Shown here one piece after another: positions 18,111 through 28,736 of a stretch of DNA of 64,000 nt. A model generated the notes under the pieces. It worked only from the letters and a program-made list of their open reading frames with translations. It did not search any database and was not told the origin of the DNA. How positions within the stretch are numbered: the first letter of the stretch is position 1; each line of letters opens with the position of its first letter. A program made the translations under genes and the position numbers. The DNA comes from Streptomyces viridochromogenes (GTDB taxonomy: Bacteria; Actinomycetota; Actinomycetes; Streptomycetales; Streptomycetaceae), in the NCBI RefSeq assembly GCF_001270495.1, contig NZ_LGUR01000162.1:62001-126000 (forward strand). The letters are read 5' to 3'.

Positions 18111-18533
18111 GTGCTGCGTACTTTGTTCAAGTCCAAGATCCACCGCGCCACCGTCACCCAGGCCGACCTGCACTACGTGGGATCGGTGACCATCGACGCG
18201 GACCTCCTCGACGCCGCCGACCTGCTCCCCGGCGAGCTCGTCCACATCGTCGACATCACCAACGGCGCCCGCCTGGAGACGTACGTCATCGAGGGGGAGC
18301 GCGGCTCGGGGGTCATCGGGATCAACGGTGCCGCCGCCCATCTCGTCCACCCCGGCGACCTGGTGATCATCATCAGCTACGCTCAGATGACCGACGCCGA
18401 GGCGCGGCAGTTCGAGCCCAGGGTCGTGCACGTGGACGGTGCCAACCGCATCGTGGCCCTGGGCGCCGACCCGTCCGAGCCGGTGCCGGGCTCCGACCAG
18501 GAGCGCAGCCCGCAGTCCGTGCCGGTGGCCTGA
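18111..18533 (+). CDS. panD: Aspartate 1-decarboxylase
   Basis: A 140-residue pyruvoyl enzyme that makes beta-alanine from L-aspartate for pantothenate and coenzyme A synthesis. The self-processing site Gly24-Ser25 is in HYVGSVTID, and the active-site segment [15 protein letters not shown] precedes it. [20 protein letters not shown] and [10 protein letters not shown] complete the family fold. GTG 18111 follows TAGGAG. Length is standard apart from a short extra C-terminal tail common in actinomycetes. It is not beside panB or panC here, and lies next to the decayed segment, which marks the return to intact core genes. Confidence 0.97.
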   Translation: MLRTLFKSKIHRATVTQADLHYVGSVTIDADLLDAADLLPGELVHIVDITNGARLETYVIEGERGSGVIGINGAAAHLVHPGDLVIIISYAQMTDAEARQFEPRVVHVDGANRIVALGADPSEPVPGSDQERSPQSVPVA

Positions 18534-18586
18534 CTGCACTCATCTTCGGCTCTTCAGCCTGACGACGGACCAGGAGCGTGCGTGGC

Positions 18587-18931
18587 ATGAGCGAGACAGA
18601 GATCCGCGACGACCGGGCGGCGGGCCGCCTGGAGGCCCTCCAGGGGGACGAAGTCACCGGCCGCATCGAGTACTTCGTCCTCGAAGCCCCGGCACGCGCG
18701 CTCGTCCCCGTCCACACCGTCGTGGAACCCGCCCACGAGGGGAAGGGCATCGCGGGCTCCCTGGCACGCGAGCTGTACGGCATCGCGGCGCGCGAGGGAG
18801 TCGTCGTCGCGCCGCTGTGCCCGTACGTGGTGAAGTGGGCCGAACGCCACCCCGACGAGGCCCCGGCGGCCGACCCCGAGCTGCTGGAGGCGGCGAAGGA
18901 CTGGCTGCGGGCGCACCCCGAGCGGTTCTGA
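18587..18931 (+). CDS. GNAT-like N-acetyltransferase (YjdJ/Gcn5-related small type)
   Basis: A 114-residue protein of the short GNAT-related family. TGRIEYFVLEAPARALVPVHTVVEP is followed by the acetyl-CoA-binding HEGKGIAGSLARELYG, and by PLCPYVVKWAERHPD, the usual ending of this family. ATG 18587 lies 10 bases after AGGAG; the GTG at 18578 is too close to that site. The next gene starts on the stop codon (TGATG), so the two are co-translated. The acceptor substrate is unknown. Confidence 0.85.
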   Translation: MSETEIRDDRAAGRLEALQGDEVTGRIEYFVLEAPARALVPVHTVVEPAHEGKGIAGSLARELYGIAAREGVVVAPLCPYVVKWAERHPDEAPAADPELLEAAKDWLRAHPERF

Positions 18932-19569
18932 TGCTGGCCCTCCTGCACACCTCGCCCCTGCACATCCCGGTTTTCGACGCCCTGCGCGACGAGGACCACC
19001 AGGGCCTGCGCCTACGGCACTTCGTCGACGCGGAGCTGCTGGGCCGCGCCCGCCGCGAAGGCGCCGAATCCGTCACGGACGACGTCCGGGCGGCCCTCCG
19101 CCAGGCTGTCGCCCAGGGCGCGCGGGCCGTGCTGTGCACCTGCTCGACCATCGGCGGGATCGCGGAGGCGGCCGCCGCCGAGGCAGGCTTGCCGGTGCTG
19201 CGTGTGGACCGGCCGATGGCGGCGGCCGCCGTGGCCGAGGGAGCCCGGGTCGTCGTCCTTGCCACCGTGGAGAGCACGTTCGGTCCGACGGTCTCCCTGA
19301 TCGAGGAGGAGGCCCGCCGTGCGGGGCGCCCCGTCGCGGTGCGGACCCGGCTCGTCGAGGGGGCGTGGGAGTGCTTCGACGCGGGTGACGTCGACGGTTG
19401 CGCACGTCTGGTGGCATCCGCGGCGGACGAGACCGAGGACGCCGACGTGATCGTCCTCGCCCAGGTCTCCATCGCCCCGGCTCAGCGGCTGACGACGACA
19501 CCGGTGCCCGTACTGTCCAGCCCCCGCCCGGGGCTGGCCGCCGGAGCCGAGGCTCTGCACCCGCGGTAG
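18931..19569 (+). CDS. Aspartate/glutamate racemase-like (Asp/Glu/hydantoin racemase superfamily) protein
   Basis: A 212-residue protein of the cysteine-pair racemase fold. The first catalytic-type cysteine is in LCTCSTIGGIAEAA and is preceded by the AVAQGARAVL strand. The usual second cysteine near the C-terminus is not visible (VLAQVSIAPAQ stands in that region), so racemase activity is uncertain. The start overlaps the acetyltransferase stop by one base. No signal peptide. It may be an arylmalonate- or hydantoin-racemase-like protein of unknown substrate. Confidence 0.7.
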   Translation: MLALLHTSPLHIPVFDALRDEDHQGLRLRHFVDAELLGRARREGAESVTDDVRAALRQAVAQGARAVLCTCSTIGGIAEAAAAEAGLPVLRVDRPMAAAAVAEGARVVVLATVESTFGPTVSLIEEEARRAGRPVAVRTRLVEGAWECFDAGDVDGCARLVASAADETEDADVIVLAQVSIAPAQRLTTTPVPVLSSPRPGLAAGAEALHPR

Positions 19570-19677
19570 GACCACCCGGCCGCCCGTGGTGACTCGGGTG
19601 AGTGACTGCCGGAGCGGCCCTCGGGTACGCGGGGGAGTAGTCCAGAGCCGACATGCACCGATGGGCTGGAGGACGCC

Positions 19678-20124
19678 ATGACGACCCCGTACTCGGACCC
19701 GGTCCACCCGGACCCCGTCCATCCGAGCCCGACGCCGGGCCCACAGCCCCCCGAGCCCGGTCCCGGAGCCCGGCCCGTCACCGGTCCCGCCGGGACCCGA
19801 ACCGGTACCGAACCCCGAGCCGGGACCGCCGCTCAGCCGATCCTGAGGTGGCAGCCGACGGTGAGGCCCCTCAGAGTGCCGCCCCCGGGGGCCCGCCCGT
19901 CGTTCCGCCGCGCGTCCCTCAGCCGGACACCTCCGACCGGTCCCCGCCCCACAGCGTGTGGAACGAGCCGTCCCGGTCGGTCCGCCGGTACGTGTGCGCT
20001 CCGAAGAAGTCCCGCTGCCCCTGCGTCAGCGCCGCGGGCAGCCGCTCGGCGCGCAGGGCGTCGTAGTAGGCGAGGGCCGCCGCGAAGCCCGGCGTCGGTA
20101 CGCCCTGGCGGGTCGCCGCGATGA
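19678..20124 (+). CDS. Doubtful proline-rich ORF overlapping gnd
   Basis: ATG 19678 has a good site (GGAGGACGCC) and begins with a Pro/Asp-rich stretch (TTPYSDPVHPDPVHP) of the kind seen in disordered N-termini of Streptomyces membrane proteins. From about 19919 the frame runs antisense through the 3' end of 6-phosphogluconate dehydrogenase and is then surely not coding. At most the first 80 codons are a remnant of a gene cut by the neighbouring locus. Confidence 0.2.
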   Translation: MTTPYSDPVHPDPVHPSPTPGPQPPEPGPGARPVTGPAGTRTGTEPRAGTAAQPILRWQPTVRPLRVPPPGARPSFRRASLSRTPPTGPRPTACGTSRPGRSAGTCALRRSPAAPASAPRAAARRAGRRSRRGPPRSPASVRPGGSPR

Positions 20125-21358
20125 TCACCTCACGCCAGTCGTCCTGCGCCGCGGCGATCTCCTGCGCGAACGTGTCGTCGGACAGCAGGCTCGGCAGATC
20201 GGCGCGCGCGTCGTACGCCGCGCGGATCCGGTCCAGGAACGCCGCCCGGATGATGCAGCCGCCGCGCCAGATCGCCGAGACGGCACCCAGGTCGATGTCC
20301 CAGTCGTACTCCGCGCGCGCCGCGTCGATCTCGTGGAAGCCCTGCGTGTACGACACGATCTTCGACGCGTACAGCGCCTGCTCGACCCGGTCGGCGAACG
20401 CCGCGGCCTCCGCCTCGCCCAGCGGCGTGGCCGTCGGGCCGGCCAGCCCGCGGGACGCGTCCCGCAGCGCCGCGTGCCCGGAGAGGGAGCGGGCGAAGAC
20501 CGCCTCCGCGATCCCGGACACCGGCACGCCCAGGTCCAGGGCGATCTGCACGGTCCAGCGGCCCGTGCCCTTCTGCTCGGCCTGGTCGACGACCACGTCC
20601 ACGAACGGCTTGCCCGTCGCGGCGTCGACGTGGGACAGCACCTCGGCGGTGATCTCGATCAGGTAGGAGTCCAGCCGGCCCCGGTTCCAGGTGCGGAAGA
20701 TCTCCGCGATCTGGGCGGGCTCGTACCCGGCGACGTCCCGCAGCAGCTGGTACGCCTCGCCGATGAGCTGCATGTCGGCGTACTCGATGCCGTTGTGCAC
20801 CATCTTCACGAAGTGCCCGGCACCGTCCGGACCGACGTGCGTCACACAGGGCGCCCCGTCCTGTGCCTTCGCGGAGATCTTCTCCAGCATGGGACCGAGA
20901 GAGTCGTACGACTCCTTCGGGCCACCCGGCATGATGCTCGGCCCGTGCAGCGCGCCCTCCTCGCCGCCCGAGACACCCATGCCGACGAAGTGGATGCCCT
21001 GCTCGCGCAGGTCACGCTCGCGGCGCCGGGTGTCGGCGAAGTGCGCGTTGCCACCGTCGATGATCATGTCGCCCGGCTCCAGCAGCGGCGCGAACTCCTG
21101 GATCACCGCGTCGGTCGGCTCACCGGCCTTCACCATGATGACCAGCCGCCGCGGCCGCTCCAGCGCCGCCACGAAGTCCTTGGCGGACTCGGCGGCGATG
21201 AACTCGCCCTCGCTCCCGAACTCCTCCACCAGCGCCCGCGTGCGCGCCGGCGTCCGGTTGTGCACCGCGACCGTGTAGCCGTTGCGGGCGAAGTTGCGGG
21301 CGAGATTGCGGCCCATGACCGCGAGACCCGTGACGCCGATCTGCGCCGAAGTGCTCAT
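19919..21358 (-). CDS. gnd: 6-phosphogluconate dehydrogenase (decarboxylating, NADP-dependent)
   Basis: A 479-residue cytoplasmic enzyme of the oxidative pentose phosphate pathway that oxidises 6-phosphogluconate to ribulose 5-phosphate, CO2 and NADPH. The Rossmann motif IGVTGLAVMGRNLARNF opens the protein. The substrate-binding VGMGVSGGEEGALHGPS and active-site DGAGHFVKMVHNGIEY follow. The long C-terminal helical domain with KGTGRWTVQIALDLGVP and IWRGGCIIRA gives the long, dimeric form. ATG 21358 follows AGGAG by eight bases; the frame opens earlier without homology. Its 3' end lies close to a small racemase-type operon on the other strand. Confidence 0.97.
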   Translation of the reverse strand: MSTSAQIGVTGLAVMGRNLARNFARNGYTVAVHNRTPARTRALVEEFGSEGEFIAAESAKDFVAALERPRRLVIMVKAGEPTDAVIQEFAPLLEPGDMIIDGGNAHFADTRRRERDLREQGIHFVGMGVSGGEEGALHGPSIMPGGPKESYDSLGPMLEKISAKAQDGAPCVTHVGPDGAGHFVKMVHNGIEYADMQLIGEAYQLLRDVAGYEPAQIAEIFRTWNRGRLDSYLIEITAEVLSHVDAATGKPFVDVVVDQAEQKGTGRWTVQIALDLGVPVSGIAEAVFARSLSGHAALRDASRGLAGPTATPLGEAEAAAFADRVEQALYASKIVSYTQGFHEIDAARAEYDWDIDLGAVSAIWRGGCIIRAAFLDRIRAAYDARADLPSLLSDDTFAQEIAAAQDDWREVIIAATRQGVPTPGFAAALAYYDALRAERLPAALTQGQRDFFGAHTYRRTDRDGSFHTLWGGDRSEVSG

Positions 21359-21535
21359 GCGTTGGCTCCTAGTGACCTCGATATAGCAGCGGTGCCGGTC
21401 ATGCCCGCCAGTATTGCCCCATCGTCCATCCTGACGTGCCGGTTCTCCGGCCGCACACCCGGGGTGGCGCGATGTCGCGCAGGCAGATACGCACGGAAGG
21501 CCCCGGCGCACTCAGCCGTCCCGGAGCCCCTTTGA

Positions 21536-21592
21536 GCGCCGGGCAACGTGTGCCGGACACCGCGCGCCGGGCAACGTGCGCCGGGCAACGTG
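21536..21592. repeat. Tandem 14-bp repeats in the Rpf gene leader
   Basis: GCGCCGGGCAACGTG occurs at 21536-21550, 21564-21578 and 21578-21592, the last two at a 14-bp period, followed by a partial fourth copy. They lie in the 347-bp gap between the divergent gnd and cell-wall hydrolase genes. No gene is seen in the gap. The repeats could be protein-binding sites or simple slippage products. Confidence 0.6.
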
Positions 21593-21681
21593 CGCCGGTT
21601 CCACGCCACTTGGCGTGAAGAGGCGGCCGAATTGCCGTCTTGTCATGGCCTGTTCGCAGCGCTTACTTTTGCCCCTCCTGA

Positions 21682-24085
<2,404 letters not shown>

Positions 24086-24295
24086 GAGCTGCTCCTCTGC
24101 GTGAGGCGGGGGCGGTGACCCCGGCGTGGCGAACGGTCGGCCTTCATAATCAACACGATGCCTCGAAAAGCTCTTCCCGTCGTCGTACCAGAGCACGCAC
24201 CTTGTCGTACTGCCGATGGAGTACTGCGGCGGCGGTCTCATCCCCCAGGCGGGTGACCCCGGGTGGAGACCCCCAGGTGAAAACCCCGACGGGCC

Positions 24296-25066
24296 TTGGT
24301 ACTACTGCTCTTCGTGGACTTCGACCCCGATCTCGCCGCGCTCCGGCCGCTCGGCGGCTTCTTCGTACTACGCACGGCAGGGGCAGCTCTTCGGCCACTC
24401 CCGACCCTGGCGCAGGCATACGGAGAACCCCCGTCGGACGCTTCCCTGTCGGACCCTCAGGGAAGTCCCCTGGGCTTCCGCGTCCGGAAAGTCGCGCACG
24501 CCCTGCGTGCCCCCGAGCCGCGGATCGCCGCCTCCGTCGCCCAGCAGGGCCTCGCGGCCCGGCTGTGGTCGGTGACGCTCGGCTGCGCCGTCCTCTACGG
24601 CCGCGTCCCCGACCTCGACCCGCGCCTGCTGCGCTGGGATCCCGACGGCAGCGCCCCCGACGACCTGTGGCTCACCGAGCTGCACCCGATGCCCGCGGAC
24701 CCGGCGATCATCGCGGACGTCGTGCTGCACGCCCACCTGGAACCACTGACCGCCGCCCTGCACACCCGCTACCGGGTCGCCGCCGGCCTGCTGTGGGGCA
24801 ACGCGGGGTCGGCGCTCGCGGGCGCGGCCCGGCAGCTGGACCAGTGGGCGCGCGCGGCCGGCCGTACGGACGCAGCCGCCCGCACCCGCGCCCTGACCGC
24901 GGAACTCTTCGGCCACTCCCTCCTCGCCGGCACCGGCACCCTCACCGGGACCGCGTTCCGGCGCCGCAGCTGCTGCCTCTACTACCGGGTACCGGGCGGC
25001 GGCGTGTGCGGCGACTGTTGCTTCACACGAGCACCGCGCTCTTCCCCACACGCCACATCTGGGTGA
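24296..25066 (+). CDS. FhuF-like (2Fe-2S) ferric-siderophore reductase family protein
   Basis: About 250 residues with the FhuF-type C-terminal iron-sulphur motif: a Cys pair in RRRSCCLYYRV, then CGDC eleven residues on. The central part has QQGLAARLWSVTLGCAVLYG and YRVAAGLLWGNAGSALAGAARQL, as in actinobacterial IucA/FhuF-like reductases. The enzyme would release iron from imported ferric siderophores in the cytoplasm. The start is uncertain: TTG 24296 is the longest reading, and GTG 24314 gives a product beginning with DFDPDLAALRPLGGFF. No siderophore genes are adjacent. Confidence 0.8.
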   Translation: MVLLLFVDFDPDLAALRPLGGFFVLRTAGAALRPLPTLAQAYGEPPSDASLSDPQGSPLGFRVRKVAHALRAPEPRIAASVAQQGLAARLWSVTLGCAVLYGRVPDLDPRLLRWDPDGSAPDDLWLTELHPMPADPAIIADVVLHAHLEPLTAALHTRYRVAAGLLWGNAGSALAGAARQLDQWARAAGRTDAAARTRALTAELFGHSLLAGTGTLTGTAFRRRSCCLYYRVPGGGVCGDCCFTRAPRSSPHATSG

Positions 25067-25107
25067 CCATGAAAGGGCAACCAGCCGCTGAGAACAGGGG
25101 GTTCCGG

Positions 25108-26268
25108 GTGCGTGTGGGACTGCTGACCCGGGAGTACCCGCCGGATGTGTACGGCGGCGCGGGTGTCCATGTCGAGTTCCTCGCCCGGGAGTTGAGGGAT
25201 CTCGTCGACCTCGAGGTGCACTGCTGGGGCGAGGGCCGCGCGGTCGGCGTGCAGCGCCACCGCCCCTGGTCCGCGCTCGACACCTCCAACGACGCATTGC
25301 GCACCTTCTCCGTGGACCTGGCCATGGCCGCCGGACTCGAAGGCTGCCAACTCGTCCACTCCCATACCTGGTACGCCAACCTCGCCGGCCACCTGGGCAA
25401 GCTCCTGTACGGCATCCCGCATGTGATGACCGCACACTCCCTGGAGCCCCTGCGCCCCTGGAAGGCCGAGCAACTCGGCGGCGGATACGCCCTGTCGAGC
25501 TGGGCCGAGCGCACCGCGATCGAGGCCGCCGACGGGGTGATCGCCGTCTCCGGGGCGATGCGCGAGGACATCCTCGGCTGCTATCCCGCGCTGGACCCGG
25601 CCAGGGTCCACGTCGTCCACAACGGCATCGACACCACTCTCTACCGGCCCGACCACCGCACCGACGTCCTCGCGCGCTTCGGCCTCGACGCCGACCGCCC
25701 GTATGTGCTGTTCGTCGGCCGCATCACCCGCCAGAAGGGCGTGCCCCATCTGCTGCGCGCGGTACGGGACATCGACCCGGCCGCACAGGTCGTGCTCTGC
25801 GCCGGCGCGCCCGACACCCCCGAGATCGACCAGGAGTTCCGCGACCTCTACCAGGAGCTGAGCCGGGTCCGCGAGGGCGTGCACTGGATCCCGCAGATGC
25901 TGCCGCGCCCGGAAGTGATCCAACTCCTCACCCACGCCGCCGTGTTCGTCTGCCCTTCGGTGTACGAGCCCCTCGGCATCGTCAACCTGGAGGCGATGGC
26001 CTGCGGAACTCCCGTGGTGGCCTCGCAGGTCGGCGGCATCCCCGAGGTCGTCGACGACGGCAAGACCGGTCTGCTCGTCCCGCTGGACGACGACGTCGAG
26101 GTATTCGAGGCCGGCCTCGCGCGGGCCCTGGACTCGGTGATCGGCGACCCGGAGACCGCCCGCCGGATGGGCGACGCCGGACGGGAGCGCGCGGTAGGGG
26201 AGTTCGGCTGGGACGCGGTGGCCCGGCGGACGGCCCTGCTCTACGGGGAGATCCTCAAACAGGCTTAG
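25108..26268 (+). CDS. glgA: Glycogen synthase / alpha-maltose-1-phosphate synthase (GT4, actinobacterial type)
   Basis: A 386-residue GT-B fold glycosyltransferase that uses ADP-glucose. The acceptor-side loop LTREYPPDVYGGAGVHVEF opens the protein, followed by TWYANLAGHLGK and VTAHSLEPLRPW. The donor domain has VLFVGRITRQKG and the E-x7-E motif in PSVYEPLGIVNLEAMACG. This is the short actinobacterial form; its mycobacterial relative makes maltose-1-phosphate for the GlgE pathway, so either product is possible. GTG 25108 is chosen by alignment; the frame is open far upstream. It lies 51 bp before glgC, with which it shares the substrate ADP-glucose. Confidence 0.93.
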   Translation: MRVGLLTREYPPDVYGGAGVHVEFLARELRDLVDLEVHCWGEGRAVGVQRHRPWSALDTSNDALRTFSVDLAMAAGLEGCQLVHSHTWYANLAGHLGKLLYGIPHVMTAHSLEPLRPWKAEQLGGGYALSSWAERTAIEAADGVIAVSGAMREDILGCYPALDPARVHVVHNGIDTTLYRPDHRTDVLARFGLDADRPYVLFVGRITRQKGVPHLLRAVRDIDPAAQVVLCAGAPDTPEIDQEFRDLYQELSRVREGVHWIPQMLPRPEVIQLLTHAAVFVCPSVYEPLGIVNLEAMACGTPVVASQVGGIPEVVDDGKTGLLVPLDDDVEVFEAGLARALDSVIGDPETARRMGDAGRERAVGEFGWDAVARRTALLYGEILKQA

Positions 26269-26319
26269 CGCGCGTTGCTCAGGGGCAGGCTGGGACCAAC
26301 CAGGGTGAGGGGAGCGGCC

Positions 26320-27540
26320 ATGCGTCGTGGCGGACCTTCGGTGCTCGGAATCGTACTGGCGGGCGGAGAAGGCAAGCGCCTGATGCCGCTGACCGCGGAC
26401 CGCGCGAAACCCGCGGTCACCTTCGGAGGAACGTATCGCCTGGTCGATTTCGTCCTCTCCAACCTCGTCAACGCCGACATCCTGCGCATCTGCGTCCTCA
26501 CGCAGTACAAGTCGCACTCGCTGGACCGGCACATCACCACGACCTGGCGGATGTCCAGCCTGCTCGGCAACTACGTCACCCCGGTCCCGGCCCAGCAGCG
26601 CCTCGGCCCGCGCTGGTACCTGGGCAGCGCCGACGCGATCCTCCAGTCCCTGAACCTGGTCTACGACGAACGCCCCGAGTACGTCGCGGTGTTCGGCGCC
26701 GACCACGTGTACCGCATGGACCCGCGCCAGATGCTCGCCCAGCACATCGAGAGCGGCGCGGGCGTGACGGTGGCGGGCATCCGCGTGCCGCGGGGCGAGT
26801 CGTCGTCCTTCGGCGTGATCAGCCCGGGCTCGGACGGCCTCACCGTGGAGCGCTTCCTGGAGAAGCCCGCCGACCCGCCCGGCCTGCCGGGCGACCCGGA
26901 GTGCGTGTTCGCCTCGATGGGCAACTACATCTTCACCACCAAGGCCCTCATCGAGGCGCTCCAGCGGGACGCCGAGGACGAGAACTCCGTGCACGACATG
27001 GGCGGTTCGATCCTGCCGCAGCTCACCGGCCGGGGCGAGGCCCAGCTCTACGACTTCAGCGCCAACCACGTCCCCGGCGAGACCAACCGGGACCGCGGCT
27101 ACTGGCGGGACGTCGGCACCCTGGACGCGTACTACGACGCCCACATGGACCTGATCGCCGAGCGCCCCGCCTTCAACCTCTACAACCGCAGCTGGCCCAT
27201 CTACACCCACTCCAACCAGCTCTCCCCGGCCCGCTTCAACGCGGGCGGCATGGCCAGCGAGTCCATCATCAGCGCCGGGTGCCTCATCCGCGGCCAGGTC
27301 ACGCGGTCCGTGCTGTCGCCGGGGGTGGTGGTCGACCCGGGGGCCGTGGTGCAGGGGGCGGTGCTGCACGACAACGTGCGCATCGGGCGGGGCGCGGTGG
27401 TACGGGGAGCCGTGCTCGACAAGAACGTCGAGGTGCCCCCGGGCGCGACGATCGGCGTCAACCCGGAGCGGGACGCGGAGCTGTACACCGTCTCCAAGGG
27501 CGGGGTGATCGCGCTGGGGAAGGGGCAGCGGGTCCCGTAG
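26320..27540 (+). CDS. glgC: Glucose-1-phosphate adenylyltransferase
   Basis: A 406-residue enzyme that makes ADP-glucose from glucose-1-phosphate and ATP, the committed step to glycogen. The nucleotide-binding loop [22 protein letters not shown] and the sugar-phosphate motif FLEKP are intact. GADHVYRMD contains the metal-site Asp, and [17 protein letters not shown] follows. The C-terminal left-handed helix domain starts near residue 300 ([20 protein letters not shown]). ATG 26320 has GAGGGGAG upstream; GTG/TTG starts at 26275 are not needed. A terminator follows at 27570. Confidence 0.97.
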   Translation: MRRGGPSVLGIVLAGGEGKRLMPLTADRAKPAVTFGGTYRLVDFVLSNLVNADILRICVLTQYKSHSLDRHITTTWRMSSLLGNYVTPVPAQQRLGPRWYLGSADAILQSLNLVYDERPEYVAVFGADHVYRMDPRQMLAQHIESGAGVTVAGIRVPRGESSSFGVISPGSDGLTVERFLEKPADPPGLPGDPECVFASMGNYIFTTKALIEALQRDAEDENSVHDMGGSILPQLTGRGEAQLYDFSANHVPGETNRDRGYWRDVGTLDAYYDAHMDLIAERPAFNLYNRSWPIYTHSNQLSPARFNAGGMASESIISAGCLIRGQVTRSVLSPGVVVDPGAVVQGAVLHDNVRIGRGAVVRGAVLDKNVEVPPGATIGVNPERDAELYTVSKGGVIALGKGQRVP

Positions 27541-27569
27541 CAGGCGCGAGGTGACACAGAGACCGGCGT

Positions 27570-27598
27570 GAGTCCCGTCCCGTCGTGGGGCGGGACTC
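27570..27598 (+). terminator. Hairpin terminator after glgC
   Basis: GAGTCCCG and CCC pair with GGG and CGGGACTC around a six-base loop, with one bulged T. The stem is 11 bp and starts 30 bp after the glgC stop, followed by CTTGTCGT. Confidence 0.7.
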
Positions 27599-27619
27599 TT
27601 GTCGTGCGCCTCTTGTGAC

Positions 27620-28591
27620 GCCCCGGCAAGCGCCTGAAGCTGAACTTCGGCGCCGTCGACTGGCGGGCCGAGGTGTACGTCAACGGCACCAAGGTCACCG
27701 AGCACACCGGCGGCTACGACAAGTTCGGCGCCGACAGCACCGACGCGCTGAAGCCCGGCCGCACCCAGGGGCTGATCGTCGGCGTCTACGACCCGACCGA
27801 CGCGGCTAACGGCGAGAACCCCCTGCTCGGCAAGCAGCGCCTGGACCCGAGCGGCATCTGGTACACCCCGTCCTCCGGCATCTGGCAGACGGTGTGGCTG
27901 GAGCCGATGGCCCCGGACCATGTGGACGGGCTCAAGCTCACCCCCGACGTCGGACGGCCGCTGACCCTGACCATCCCCGATCCGCACCTGTGGTCGCCCG
28001 ACGGCCCCTTCCTGTACGACCTGAAGGTGACTGTCGGCACCGACCGCGTCGGCAGCTACTTCGGGATGCGCTCGATCGCTGTGGAGAAGGTGAACGGCGT
28101 GCCGCGCACCGTCCTCAACGGGAGCCGATCTTCCTGATGGCCACTCTCGACCAGAGCTTCTGGCCGGACGGCCTGCCCGGCCCGGTTGTACCAGCTGCGG
28201 TCGACTGGAGGACCCTCTGCGCCAAGCCGGACCGCTGGTTCCACTGGGCCGACCGGCTGGGCCTGCTGGTGTGGCAGGACATGCCCGCGATGACCGCCGG
28301 GGTGGACCCGGGCGCCGAGGCGCGTGCCTCGTCGACCCCGCGACCTACTCCGACGACTACCTCACCAAGTTCGACGAGGTGCGCGCCGCCCTGGTCTGCC
28401 GGGACGGCAAGGGTGCCGTGTACACCCAGATCACGGACGTCGAGGATGAGCCGAACGGGCTCCTGACCTATGACCGTGCCGTGCTCGAACCGGACGCGGA
28501 ACGGCTCAGGTCCGCTCATGAGGCGCTCATCCGTGACGCCTCCCGGGTGACACCGTCGGGATGCCCGGTGCCGCTACCCGTGCTGAAGTGA
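27620..28591 (+). pseudogene. GH2-family glycosidase remnant with deletions and frameshifts
   Basis: Three successive frames carry GH2 pieces. First comes the jelly-roll sugar-binding domain (DWRAEVYVNGTKVTEHTGGY, then SGIWYTPSSGIWQTVWLEP) and part of the immunoglobulin domain (WSPDGPFLYDLKVTV) to about 28130. Next is the barrel start (EPIFLMATLDQSFWPDG) joined directly to DRWFHWADRLGLLVWQDMPA, already lacking the segment normally between them. After about 28325 comes the barrel end (VDPATYSDDYLTKFDEVRA, GAVYTQITDVEDEPNGLLTYDR). The catalytic glutamates and about half of the barrel are deleted, and there is no start or signal peptide. It is flanked by two strong hairpins. Confidence 0.85.
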
Positions 28592-28607
28592 CCTCATATG
28601 CACCATG

Positions 28608-28637
28608 AGTCCCGCCCCTTTCGTAAGGGGCGGGACT
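28608..28637. terminator. Bidirectional hairpin terminator
   Basis: AGTCCCGCCCC and GGGGCGGGACT form a perfect 11-bp stem with an eight-base loop (TTTCGTAA). It ends the GH2 remnant and isolates the following acyltransferase gene. Confidence 0.8.
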
Positions 28638-28736
28638 TAATCTGCCGTTAACTGAGCGTAGCTTGATCGTACTTGACTGTAATCGCCAGAGGGCGATTGA
28701 CTGCTGGTCCACCCTTCGTCGACGCGAGGCAAGCCA

